From positions 152,593,501 through 152,657,500 of the forward strand of contig JAZBRS010000026.1 in the NCBI GenBank assembly GCA_037176725.1: 64,000 nt of DNA, written 5' to 3'. A model generated the notes under the pieces. The model was not told the origin of the DNA. It searched no databases and saw only the letters and a list, made by a program, of their open reading frames with translations. This stretch comes from Posidonia oceanica (lineage: Eukaryota; Streptophyta; Magnoliopsida; Alismatales; Posidoniaceae). Position numbers and translations under genes: made by a program. Of this stretch, positions 31,828 through 43,752 are shown piece by piece; position 1 is the stretch's first letter, and the number at the start of each line of letters is the position of its first letter.

Positions 31828-32550
31828 GCTCAGCAGGCCCCTATCACAAGAACTGGATGGATCTCCAACCAGGTCGCACTGCCTCCGCCTAATGCAAAAC
31901 CTGCCACCTCCCTGCCTCAACAGGAGTTCCACATACCCTGGAGGATAGAAGGCACCTTCGATGTCTTGGAGCAGCTCAAAAAAACACAAGCAAAGATCTC
32001 CATCTACGAGCTGATCAGAGCCTCGGAAAAGCACCAGGACATCCTGATGGTGGTATTGAAGAAAGCCCAGGTACCGGAGGACATGCCTGCTGAAGCTCTG
32101 GCCACCGTCGCCACTGCTGTGTTCATGGAGCCCATAGTTCTCTTCACCGACTCTGAACTAGCTCCTCCTGAAAGGAGGACATTACCTTTAAATGTCACTA
32201 TTGTAATAAACAGTTATAAACTTTCTAGTGTGCTTGTCGATATTGGGGCAACTTTAAACATATGCTCCCTAGAAACCTTGCAGTTAGTTAGGCTAACTGA
32301 ATCTCAACTATGCCCAGCAGCCTTAACTGTATTAGGGTACGACAACAACAAAAAAGCAGCCTTGGGAAAGATAATTGTCCAAGTTACCATTGGCCCCCTC
32401 CAAATGGAAACAGAGCTCATAGTAGTCGATGCCCCAATCTCGTATCGACTCATATTAGGGCGCCAATGGATCGAGGAGATCAAGGCAGTCACCTTCCCAC
32501 GCCACCAATGCATGAAGTTCCCTTACCAAGGGAAAATCATCAAAATATGA
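31828..32550 (+). pseudogene. Element E protease 2 (canonical position, DIGAT)
   Basis: Same frame. DVLEQLKKTQAKISIYEL leads into a second retropepsin-like domain with DIGAT at 32239-32253, LGYDNNKK, and LILGRQWI near the end. The middle Thr or Asn of the usual D-T/N-G loop is Ile. The match with the single protease of element D shows that this is the ancestral copy. A TGA at 32548-32550 follows KIIKI. Confidence 0.8.
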
Positions 32551-33465
32551 GGAGATGAGCCGGTGGAAGCTGAAGCCCACCTGGTAACAATCCCGACTAC
32601 CACACCGGCGCCATTGATCAGGGACTCGACTGCCAAGGCCATAAACAATGTCAAAAAGGTCTTCACTCCCAAGAGTATTGATATAAATCAATACGATTAC
32701 CCCGACCACATGAAAAGGCCTTGAGAGATCCTCCTCAAGATAGGATACACCCCAGGGAAAGGACTTGGCCGCTAGGAACAAGGAATGAGGGACACGCTTG
32801 AAACACCAGAGGAGCGCAGTCGTACCGGGCTAGGGTACCTTGGGCAACCAAACCCAAGCAAACCTCTAGCATGGTCACTTGCCAACCACTTCATGTTAGT
32901 CGGGCTGCAAGTGCATGACAAGCAAGTGTCAGACACAGTTCCCGACTTCCCAGCAACAACAACAGCCGTAAAGGCCCCTAAGCCCGTCATCCTCGGCGCT
33001 CTTACAGACCCCGAGACGGCACTAACTCCTTCTCCCTGCTTAGAAGAAGTTTCAACCATCCTCAATGCATCGACTAAGCCTGAGGAAGAAGCACCAACCT
33101 CCTACATGGAAGAGGTCCCTACTGCTCTCCTCGCATCCTCAGAAGCTCCTTTATCTCCAGACGTCCAAACAAGCGGTTCCTCCAGAACCTCCACTGAAGG
33201 CGCTGAAGCAGAGGACTCTGACCCTGTCTGCGAGCTCACCTGCCTTTTCAACAATCTACGACCTTGTCCCCCAAAGCAAGATGGGACCAAGGCCATAGGT
33301 TAGATTCCCCAGCCTCCGGACATCCAAGCAGGCGGCTCCCCCGGAACCTCTACGGAAGACACCAAAGCAGAGGACTCCAACCCCACCTACAAGCTCTCCC
33401 GCTTCCTTAGCAACCCACGGCCTTGCCCCTCTAAGCAAGAAGGGGCCGGGGCCACAGACTGAACG
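32551..33465 (+). pseudogene. Element E G-patch and spacer
   Basis: After a short linker, a G-patch lies at 32719-32838: EILLKIGY, GKGLGR, E-Q-G-M-R-D and a closing TGLGY. It is broken by TGA 32722-32724 (where Trp is likely) and TAG 32773-32775. The spacer that follows is Thr/Pro/Glu-rich and contains a duplicated unit of about 57 residues: PDVQTSGSSRTSTEGAEAED and PDIQAGGSPGTSTEDTKAED each begin one copy and PCPPKQ or PCPSKQ ends it. Everything is in frame 1, as are gag and both proteases. Confidence 0.75.
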
Positions 33466-33657
33466 CTCAATGGTGAACCGCCGCCACCGCAGAGGCAAAC
33501 CTAGGGCCAAACCCCCTACCCTTGTAAATAACTTCTTTCCCGCATTTAATTCTTGCATTTTATTTTCGCATGATTTACTTTCCAGTAATTTACTTCCTAG
33601 TTAGATAGTGGTGGGGAAGGTAAACGAGGGCAAGGCAGGGACGGCTTAACGGCCACC
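33466..33657 (+). other. Candidate intron between spacer and RT, element E
   Basis: T-rich, stop-rich gap of about 190 bp in the otherwise open frame. The possible donor T|GTAAATAA at 33523 is shared with B at 6629. Acceptor candidates are TTTACTTTCCAG ending at 33585 and TTACTTCCTAG ending at 33600. The position matches the known Ogre intron between protease and RT. Confidence 0.42.
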
Positions 33658-35490
33658 ATGTCCTCGCAAAAGGTATCTAATCACTCTACTAAGTGTGCAG
33701 GTTGGGACAGGAAGGAGCCGATCACCCAAACTGTAAAGGTATGTCACTATACCACAGCGTTGCCACAGGAGCTAGCCACGTCGCATGCCATCTTCCTGGT
33801 CGAAGAAGTGTCAAATATCACTTGCAAACACTGGAAACTATGAAGTCTTCGAGCTGGTGGATACAGAAGAGGACCCAGATGAAGAATCAGTAGACCCTGC
33901 CATCTTCGAAGAAATGATGAAGAAATACGATGAGCATACCAAGACTGCCGCTGAAGAAACAGAGGAACTCAATCTGGGCACTGAAGATGATCCAAGACCA
34001 GTACGGATAAGCTCTGCCCTCAACTCAGACGAACGGACCAGAATGCAAAGACTACTCAAAAAGTATATGATGGTACTGGCCTTCTCCTACGGAGAAATGC
34101 CTGGGCTTGATTCACTACTGGTGGAGCACAGGCTCCCTCTCAAGCCAGGTGCTAAGACAGCGAAGCAAAAGCTCCGACGTCTACGTCCAAACCTTGCTCT
34201 AAAAGTCAAAGAAGAGATAGACAAGCTACACAAAGCGAAGTTCATCAGAGTTGTGGTGTATCCAGAATGGATTGCCAACATAGTTCCAGTGATGAAGAAA
34301 GATGGCAAAGTGCACGTGTGCATTGACTACAGAAACCTCAATGAAGCATGCCCAAAAGACGATTTCCCTCTTCCGCACATAGACATCCTCATAGACAACA
34401 CTACAGGCCATGAGATGCTTTCATTCATGGACGGTTTCTCCGGTTACAACCAGATTAAACTTGCAGAAGAAGACCAGGAGAAAACTGCATTCACTACTCC
34501 ATGGGGGACCTACTACTATGTAGTCATGCCGTTCGGATTAAAGAACGCCAGAGCCACCTATCAGAGGGCTATGATGGCAATCTTTCACGACATGATACAC
34601 GACTGCATGGAGTGCTATGTGCCTGTTAGTGAAGTCAAAAACAAGAGAGGGACACTTTGAAGCACTAGAAAGAGTACTTTGGAGGGCAGACCAGTACAAT
34701 CTCAGAATGAACCCCAAGAAGTGTATCTTCAGGGTCACTGCCAGAAAGCTGCTTGGCTTCATAGTGAGCAAAAGGGGCATAGAAGTGGATCCCACCAAAG
34801 CCAAAGCTATAACAGTCATGCCACCGTCAAGGAACATCAAGGAACTCAGAGGACTCATAGGGAGGCTACAGTTCATCCGCAGATTCATGTCCCAGCATGC
34901 GGAGAAGTGTAGACCATTCTATGAGCTCTTGAAAGGCGGTATAGAATTCAAGTGGGATCACACCTGTCAGAAGGCCTTCGATGAGCTGAAACTCTACCTC
35001 CTCAACCCTCCAGTACTGACTGCTCCAGTCCTTGAGAGGCCATTACTACTTTACTTGGCCATTACTGATAACTCGGTGGGTGTTGTCCTTGCACAACACG
35101 ATGAAACTGGGAGGAAGGAGAAAGCAGTTTATTACCTCAGTAGAACGTTCATCGAATATGAGAGGAAGTACTCCCAGATCGAGAGACACTGCTTAGCCTT
35201 AGTATGGGCCTTACAAAAGCTCAGACACTATTTTCTTGCACACAAAGTCTACTACTTAGCCAAGATGGACCCCATCAAGTACATGTTCGAGAAACCAGCA
35301 TTGTCCGGAAGGCTAGCACGATGGCAAATGCTCCTTACTGAGTTTGACCTATAGTTCATCACCCAGAAGGCAATCAAGGGGCAAGCCATCGCGGACCAAC
35401 TCGTCGGGCTACCTGTGTCAGAATATCAGCCAGTGTCAACAGATTTCCCGGATGAGGAAATACTGGCAATCAATAGTGTCGTGCCACTCA
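33658..35490 (+). pseudogene. pol: Element E reverse transcriptase-RNase H, catalytic Asp pair deleted
   Basis: It begins with the same acidic leader as B (VKVCHYTTALPQELATS). RT blocks KQKLRRLRP, CIDYRNLN, DDFPLPHID and FMDGFSGYNQIK are intact. At 34616-34630 the sequence goes straight from Y-V to L-V-K-S: five bases that should encode the two catalytic Asp are gone, with a change from frame 2 to frame 3. Another frameshift lies at about 33820. RNase H landmarks (YYLSRTF, CLALVWA) follow, and a TAG at 35352-35354 replaces a Gln. This copy cannot have moved by its own RT in its present state. Confidence 0.9.
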
Positions 35491-36010
35491 TTAGAGAATG
35501 GACCCTCCATTTCGATGGAGCGCTTAATTCACAAGGCGCTGGAATAGGGGCAACACTCCTCACTCCAGAGGGTGTCGTTCTCCCCGTTGTGGCGCAACTA
35601 CTCTTCTCAGCGAGTAACAACATTGCAGAATATGAGGCACTCATTCTAAGGCACCGAATGGCTCTCGATTTAGGGGCAAGAAGGCTAAAAGTGGTTGGGG
35701 ACTCACAACTTGTCATACGGCAAGTCCTCAACAAATACAAAACCCTCTTGTCAAAGCTGCAGGAATACCGCAACCTGCCTAAAGCCTTACTGAAGAAATT
35801 TGATCGAGTTATATATGTGCACGCCCTTAGAAGCAACAACATCCTGGCAGATTCATTAGCTTCATTGGCATCCTCGCTCCCCTTCAGCTCGGGGACAGAT
35901 GAGCAATCCATCATGGTGCGAAGAATCAGCACCCCAACAGTGGGGTCTGCCACCGAATGGGTTGAGGAACTCAGAGAGGAACTAAACCTGGAAAGTTTAA
36001 TATGCACAGA
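35491..36010 (+). pseudogene. Element E second RNase H domain
   Basis: HFDGALNSQGAGIG, AEYEALIL, GDSQLVI and LADSLASLAS keep all four acidic positions of the archaeal-type RNase H. The frame is open through the domain and onward into the integrase linker (NPWYYDIQNYVQD). Confidence 0.87.
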
Positions 36011-37303
36011 GGTCTGTTATCAAGGAGCTACAGAAGTGAACAACGATGGCAACCCGTGGTATTATGACATACAGAACTATGTACAAGATCGCACCTTCCC
36101 GGCTTATGCGACTCCCAAGGACAGAGAAGCACTGAGGAGGATGGCTACCAAATACTACATCAGAGCCAACACACTCTTTCAGAGAACGCCCCCAGGGATT
36201 GAACTCCGGTGTGTGGATACATCTGGGTCGGCTGAGATCCTCAAGGAAACACATGAGGGAGTTTGCGAAGGCCACATCAATTCCCAGTTCATGGCTAAAA
36301 TGATCATCAGAAGGGGGTACTACTGGCCAACCATGGAAGCCGACTGCGCAAGTAAAGTCAAGCGATGCAAGAGCTGCTAACTGCACGCCAACAAGATCCA
36401 TGCTCCGGCTTCAGCGCTTCACGCTTTATCGACACCATGGCCTTTCTCCATGTGGGCCTTCGATGTGGTGGGACCTATCCATCAGGGAAAGGGCAACACT
36501 TTCATCCTGACGGCAATGGAATACTTCACCAAATGGCAGAAGCAGAGGCGTTCGCAAACATGAAGGCCACAACCCTGTGCCGATTCGTACAGCTAAATAT
36601 CATCGCAAGGTTCGGGGTGCCTAAAGCCTTAGTAGCAGACAACGGACCAATCTTCATCTCAAAGGAGTTCAAGCGGTTGTGCCGGAAATTCGGTATCACT
36701 CTACACCACTCTTCCCCATATTACCCACAAGGGAATGGTCAAGCAGAAGCTACTAACAAAACCTTAATCAAAATCATTAAAAAGACGGTAGAAGACGTGA
36801 AGGGATTGGACTAGTCAGATAAGCTTGTTAATGCGTTATGGGCATACCGCACTACCATAAGGACGGCAACGAGTCAAATCCCCTATGCTTTAGCCTTTGG
36901 TAAGGAAGCGGTGGTCCCATACGAGATCCTGATCCCCTCATTAAGAGTTAAGATTGATAGGAGAATGTCTGCCGAAGAAAAGAGGCAAGCTTTACTCCTT
37001 CATTTGGAACTCCTCGATGAGAAACGGCTGGCAGCCGCCAAGCATACGCGTGTCTACCAACAAAGGTTAACCAAGGCTTACTAGAAGAAAGTAATCGAAC
37101 ACAAGTTTAAAATCGGTGATCTAGTGCTTAAAGAAGTGTTGCCCTACAATAAGCCCCACCCTAAGGGAAAGTTAAAACCAAATTGGGAAGGACCCTACAT
37201 AGTGGTTGTTGTATATCCAGGGAATGCTTATCGACTGTCCCATAACAAAATGGATCTTCCTGACCCTTGGAATGCAATGCACCTAAAGAGGTACTACCCT
37301 TGA
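36011..37303 (+). pseudogene. Element E integrase
   Basis: The HHCC zinc part (HEGVCEGH, CKSC) is followed by the core with WAFDVVG, VADNGPIF and GQAEATNK, so the DDE residues are present. The C-terminus ends PWNAMHLKRYYP before a TGA at 37301-37303. Breaks: TAA 36378-36380, a frameshift near 36530, TAG 36812-36814 (Trp in B) and TAG 37082-37084. Confidence 0.88.
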
Positions 37304-38814
37304 TCAGCATGTCTATATCACTAAAGGGACCTAAGGCCTAACACCAAGCCAAAAAAGGGAGAGACTCCCAAAGCCAATAGGAAGAGGAACACCTGGGGAA
37401 CCTATGCCTTGTCCTGTCTCCACATACACACCGCACGGGAAGGTAAGGAAAAAGTAGGCTCGGAGCGGAGGCTTAGAGTACGAACTGCTTGCCCAAGCAA
37501 CTTAGAAGGCGTCAAGAAAAGACGGCGGCAAAAACCGCCCAAACAGAGAGGAAAGAAGGCAGCAAAGAAGCTGTCCAGGTAAGGAACCAACAAAAAGAGA
37601 CAGTAAAAGAAACTGTCCAACTAAAAGAGGTCAGCAAAGAATTGTCCAAAGAGCGGTAAAGGGCATGGCAAAAGCTGTCTATGCATCTAAAAGTATAAAC
37701 CATAGAAAGACACATTAAGGACTAGAGAAAGGCAAGCAGGAATCAAGGCCTAAGCAAAAACCGAGAGTCCATCAAATCCTGAAACTTCCCCTATCCTATT
37801 CTCACTAACAGGCAAGGATTAAGCAACCCCAGGTGGTCAAGGACTGAAAAGGCCCAGGGAGTAGCAACCCAAATAAGGACTGGTGTGTGGACCAAAGTCT
37901 TTAAAGGGTGCAGACATGACCCAAGGACACACCCACAAATGTAAGGCCCACTCATCTGGTTAAAACGAACCCCAAGGCTAATGCTTAAAATAGGTACTCA
38001 TCTTTCCCCATTAGAATAACTTAAAAACCAAAAAAAAGTCATATAACCTGAAAAAACCAAAAAAATCATATAACCCCAAAAAAATCATATAACCCGAAAA
38101 ACCAAAAAATCATATAACCCAAAAAGCCAAAACATCCAACCTACATACAAGTGAAAACTTAGTAAGTAGGAAAACCGGAGTTAATCTGGCCGATGATGCA
38201 ACCATCGACTCACCAGGATTCAGAGTTAGCGTCCTACTCAAGCGTGTCTCATGGCTTGGGTGCGCTCTCTCAACAAAGACATTACTAGCATAATGATCTT
38301 TAGAGCATCCACGGATGACTCATAATCAACGTCTACTAGGCTCTGATTTCCATCATTTTAGCTGAGGCCAGAAATTAACTCCCTCCACCCATTTAAAATA
38401 AACATGCATTATGCCCTTTGTTAATTAATTAACTTAGCCTAAATCCTTTTCAGTTGACATACTTTCTCTTTGATTGATTAGTTAACTTAGCCAAATCTTT
38501 CGCCAAGGGAGGTATGCTCGTTGCTTACTAACAAAAAAGTAAGCATGTGTAGGAAGCAAGGCGAAACAAAAAAAAAGACCTTTAATATAAATATTCACAA
38601 GTTCAGACTCTGCCAAAAGAAAAGTACAGACTCTGGCAAAAAGAAAGGTACAAGCTCAATGACCGGACTCGCCGCTACCCTCACGTCCACCGCCTGGAGG
38701 CCTCGGCACGGGCCGCGCCACAGAAGACGTCGCTCCGCTCTGGTTCCTCTCCCGAGACGTCCTCAGTATAGAACGAACCATCTCAAGATGAGGAGAAGAG
38801 CGCGCCCTCGAAAT
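37304..38814 (+). other. Element E conserved post-integrase non-coding block
   Basis: No gene. It has four copies of an AGCAAAGAAGCTGTCC-type motif (37555-37680) and an A-rich array at 38030-38140. A stretch of about 260 bp (38140-38400) with ACTTAGTAAGTAGGAAAAC, GTCCTACTCAAGCGTGTC and TTTAGAGCATCCACGGATGA is also clearly kept in element F on the minus strand (54350-54110). 38400-38814 is the 3' flank of antisense gene E-b; nothing else seen. Confidence 0.55.
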
Positions 38815-41800
38815 CTACTCAGCTGTCAGAGCCCTGGAATGTCCTGACTCCACAGGAGTTGTAGCAACCAGACCAGGAATGTCAGCGTCAGGAACAACCG
38901 CCGCAACTGTCGCCTGAGCCTCCGCCAACTGTGCCTCCAACTCCTGTATCCGCTAGCTCCGACCAGTGCTCAGCTGCAGCAAAGAAGACAGCAGTCCCAG
39001 AGTTAATAATTAAACAAAAAGGCTAGCAGTAGTCAAATATGCTCAAGTAGAAAAGGAGTTACCCTTCTTGTGGAGTCCGCCTCAAAACGTGCCCTGGCTG
39101 TCTCCCTCTCAGATGCCGCCACACGAGCCTCTAACTCCTGGATGTGGTTGTCACGCTCCCGCTCCACCTGACTAAGACGTCCCTGCAACTCCTCGGCACG
39201 CCCCAAGGCATTGTCCAGCTGGCTCTGAGTAGGACCAGTGGCCGGAGGTGTGTGGATCAAATCCATCATCGCCTGAATCTGCACAATAAAGCCATACGAG
39301 TTAGAAGATGGATATTTACAGGTACTTAAAGCAGGAAAAGTGCGGAAATACCTCTGAATCGCGAGCCCAGACCTCCTCAGCAAGCACGCCCTCGGCATGG
39401 GAAGTGGCTGGACCTGTGGTGGCAGTAGGGGCAGGCTCTGCACTTGTTGAAGCACCATCAGCCTGTATCAAAGCAAACACGACAATTAGACAAGCAGAAA
39501 CAGACACCAACAACTAACAAAGGGAAACACTACTCACTCGTGCTCGAAGCTCGTCCATCTGGGACAGGAGCTCGTCCCTCTCCCTCACCAGCTCCGCCAC
39601 TCTCAAGGAGTGCTCCTCCTGCTGAGTCCTGCACACCTCAGTCATCCCCTCTGAAGCGTCCATCTGCACAAACAAAGGAGATGCATAAGCAAGTGAACAA
39701 GCAAAAGGTCAATCAAATAACACAACACCGGGAGGGATTGCTTACCAGCTCCTCAATATGGCTGCGGACAATCGCCAACTCGCGACGAAGGTCGCCAACG
39801 CTCTCACTGGGACCAGTGCCCATCAGAACATTGGAGCGACCATAAAAGACGTCACGGTGGAAGATGATCAGGCGGCTAAACTCAAAATCAAACTAGGTCT
39901 TCCATACCGCCTCCGTCTCTGCAGAACCACTGGAGAGGGGCTCTATGCCACCCAAGCGCCAGTTCTCGAGCTGCTTTCCAAACCGCTGAGGAGCATCGCT
40001 CCGACCTCCCGAAATGGATCCCCGGGAGCAAGCCGCAGGACCTGGCGCCGGAATGACCTGTCGAAGGCCGAACTGTCGCAAAACACGGCCCACTTGGATG
40101 TAATGACATTAGAAGAGGCTAAAAAGCCAGCACTCCCGAAAGAACAAGTGGGAACCGTGCGGCACGGGCTCCTCATCAGCATGCTCACCCTCAGAGTAGG
40201 GTCTCCAGACAACCTGCAAGCACAAATCAGTCAGAAACCAGTAAACTATACAAGAGAGTGGGACCTAAGCACTAAAACTCACCCACTCCTCTGGGAGGAT
40301 CTCTAATAGGAAGTGGCCCAGATGTCTCACAGGACGAATCCGCTCTGGAGCCAGCTGCACCTCGCTCCACCGCCGAGCCCGAGGAAACTCGATGGGACCA
40401 TCTCCTGGCACTCCAGGTCGGAGGTACACGAAGTGCTCAAAGATCCAGGTCTATCACACAAAGCAATAATTCCAAGTCAGCAACAGTCAAACAAACAGAA
40501 GGCAAACAAATAAATAAAGCACAAACCTGGAAAAGAGGCAAACAGCCTGAAAGAGAGCGGGTCTGGCCCGCAGCAAAAGACTCCAGCTGAGAGATCAAAT
40601 AGACCAGCACGGCTGAGCCCCAAGAGTACCTACCAATCCTCTCCACCTGAAGAAGGAGAGGAGTAAAGCCAGCCTGTAACATCTGAGAAGATGTGCCGAA
40701 AAAGAGCCTATGAAATAGGATGGACAAAAAGAGCCGAAGCTGCTGGTTCGCTATCTCCAAGGTCACCTCGTCGGCAAGAAGAAGGTCGTCCAGTTGATCC
40801 TTCAACCACTTGATGTTGACGCGTGTATGGAAGCGACCAGAAGGGGGAGGTCGTACACCATAACAAGCCTCAAGCTCGGCACTGTAGTCAGGCTGCAAAG
40901 GCACTATCACAGGCTCTCCGTCAACCCTCAGACCCACCAACCGCACTACGTCCTCTAGGGTAATCTTCATCTCGCCTACGCGAAAGATGAAGCTGCCGGA
41001 ACTCCTGTTGTACCTCTCAGCGAAAGAAACCAGCAGTCCCAAGTGAATCTCAAAAGGCATGATTTCCAAGAAGTGGCCAAAGTCCATCCCTGCAAGTCTC
41101 GCCCGCTGGAACTCTGGAAGGTCGAGGTATGTCTCGTGCAAGTCAGCCCAGCTAGAGCGCGTCCGGCTCGACAGTGGCATCTGGCATAAAAGAAAACATT
41201 AGGAACATTAGTGACTTAATAATAATCAAACAAAGTAACTTAATAAAAGCCAAAAGACACATAAAACTCACCTGTCCTAGCTCTGCGAGCTCTACCGCTG
41301 TACGGGCTCTCCTGGGAGGAGAAGGGGACGTATCTGAAGTAGGAGCACCCCCATCACCAACCTCAGGTGGGACAGGAGACGGCGCACGTGGTCACCTCGC
41401 CCGGAGCTTGCGGGGACGAGAGGAACTCGCCTCCGTAGTGGAAGGACCGGCCTCGTCCCTCCTTGTCTCAGCCTCCTCATCAGAAGTCTTGAAATGGTAT
41501 CACAAGCAAAGCATAGTCAGATAAAACCATTAATTCTCTTAATTGTTTCCCTAAACGCTAAGTAATCCATGTAACCAACAAAAAAGGGAAAGAAATGCAT
41601 CACTTTAACTAACCAACTTAAACTTAAAATTTAACCCATCTTTTTAAACTTTTAATAAAACCCATCTTTTTATAAAAACCCATCTTTTTAAACTCTCTTT
41701 AAAACCCATCTTTTTAAACTCTTTTTAAAACCTTTCTTTTTAAACTCTTTTTAATCAACTCTTTTTTTAAACCTACCCTTTTAAACTCTTTTTAATCAAC

Positions 41801-43201
41801 TCTTTGTTTAAAATCTATCTTTCTAATCAACTCCTTTCTTAGAACCCATCCTTTTCAATCAGCTTTTTTTAAAAAAAAACCTATCTGTTTAATCAATCCT
41901 TTAAAATCAATCTTTTTAAAAAAAAATCGATCTTTTTAAAATAAATCGATCTTCTTTTTTAATCCATCTCTTTTTTAAATCCATGTTTCTTTTTTAAACC
42001 CATGTTTTTTTTAAAAAAAAAAATCCATCTCTTTTAAGTTCGTTTTTAATCCATCTTTTAAATCTACCTTTTTAAAACCATGTTTCTTTTTAACCCATCT
42101 TTTAAAAGATCATCCTTTTTGAAAGTCCAACTCTAATAGCCTAACTTTAAAATTAAAAATCCAACCCTAAACCAACTTAAACCTTTCACTAATCCATATA
42201 GGTAACAAAAATATCATTTAACAAATTAATTAAGGATTAACAACCAGATCCTTTTACATGTTTAACCCCCAAAATCAAATCTCCAAACTTAAATTCCAAA
42301 AATTAATTAATAAAAATCTCTTAAATTTCTGGGAAAAATTCACCATAACCTCCCCTATAATTTCAACCAAAAGTTTTTATTTTCCTGCAAACTGGCAACA
42401 CACATACACATTTACACAAAAAAGACTGAATAGCCATTCAAATATCCATAAAAATGGATTTCCATTCACATTCCACACAAAATTTCCATTCACAATTCCA
42501 TTTCACATTTCCATCTCACATTTCCATTTCGCATTCAACATAAAAACTACCATTCACATCATTGTCATTTTAACATGACTTTAAATAACTAAGTAACTGA
42601 ATTGAACCTAAATTTCCACAATTAGAACCTAAAAAAAAGAAAAAAATCAGAATTTTTAAGTAAACTGAAAACTAGACTAAGTTACAACAGCATTAAACCA
42701 ACAGCTGGGCTAAATTACAACAGAATTGAATTAAATTAACCAGAAATTCAGAATGTAACCAAGATTTCAAATCTAAAAACTGAACTAAATTAAAAACTAA
42801 AAACTGAATCAAAATCGAACTAAATTAAAAACTAAAAACTGAATCAGAATTGAACTAAAAACTGAAAACTAAAGATTGAATCAAAATTAAACAAAAAACT
42901 GAAAACTGAATGTAAATTAAACTAAGACTGAAATTAAAATATCCACAATGAACCTAAATTAAGAATTTCATAACCATTCTAACTTATCCATCCTAATTAA
43001 CAACAAGAAAACCAGAAGAAGAAAAAAACAAGAAAGGGGAGAGGAAGGTTACCTCTGACGCTGACGAGGCCCGTCATCCGCGCCGTGGTCACCACCAGCG
43101 CCGCCACCCGCACTGTCTTCAGCGTCGACGCTGAAATGAGAGGAGGGAGGAGGAGTCGGGTCACCATCCACGCCTTCACCCCCACTACCGCTGCTTGCCA
43201 T
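38815..43201 (-). pseudogene. Antisense gene E-b: PMD domain with coiled-coil tail, nine exons
   Basis: Exons: 43201-43053, 41487-41272, 41180-40527, 40450-40283, 40213-39746, 39663-39538, 39462-39352, 39278-39063, 38973-38815 (TAG end). All except exon 1 (149 nt) are multiples of three with GT-AG borders. Exon 3 has MDFGHFL and GEMKITLEDVVRLVGLRV, exon 4 WIFEHFVYLRPG, and exon 5 VVWRPY and GRVLRQFGLRQVIP, the PMD signatures. Exons 6-9 form a heptad-rich tail (AEELQGRLSQVERERDNHI). Exon 1 is Gly/Asp-rich, and intron 1 (about 1.56 kb) is very AT-rich. Four in-frame stops (exons 2, 5 twice, and 9) make it a pseudogene. Core exons 3-5 correspond to exons 2-4 of B-b. Confidence 0.75.
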
Positions 43202-43384
43202 CAAACAAAGAAGGAGGAGAGGAGCGTGTAGCCACTGCCACCGGAGCTCACCGGAGAACACCGCACCACGCCGGAGACGCTGCCAGATGGAGGAAACGCC
43301 GCCAAATGGAGTGGAAGAGAAGAGGAAGAAAGGAGGAGAAGGTTTGAAAGCTCTGAAAAATGGAGGGCAACGACCAGTTTTGGC

Positions 43385-43565
43385 TACTGATTCGTAGCCT
43401 GGTCGCCGGTATAAGAGGCGACTCACTCAGACGCCTCTTTGAAAGGTGCCTCACACAGCTCTTCGCGTGCCGAATTTCCCACCTCGATTTGAACCTCTGA
43501 AGGAACGTGAATCAAGTCGCCCTAAAAAGAGGCGACTCAATAGGACACCGTAAGGGACGGCGGCT
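43385..43565. promoter_or_regulatory. GGCGACT motif cluster upstream of E-b
   Basis: GGTCGCCGGTATAAGAGGCGACTCAC, AGACGCCTCTTT, AAGTCGCCCT and AGAGGCGACTCAAT lie in 180 bp just upstream of the E-b leader. They match the U3 words of the LTR of E. A CTTATAC on the minus strand within the cluster is the only TATA-like word. Confidence 0.6.
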
Positions 43566-43752
43566 AACAACGGCAGAGGGATTTTATCCCTTAATTCCCC
43601 TCTAAAACACGAACTCATACATTAACAAACGACAAAATACAATTCGGAAGTTAAAATATAATTCAAGAACTCAAACATAATTCAACCCAAACTTAAACTC
43701 AAAAAAATAAGACATGGTTCAATCCAACTTAAAATTAAAATTCAAGACATAA

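Noticed and set aside
42258..42578. Frame of 106 codons in AT-rich DNA
   Set aside because: It lies within the long AT-rich first intron of antisense gene E-b; composition only, no motif.
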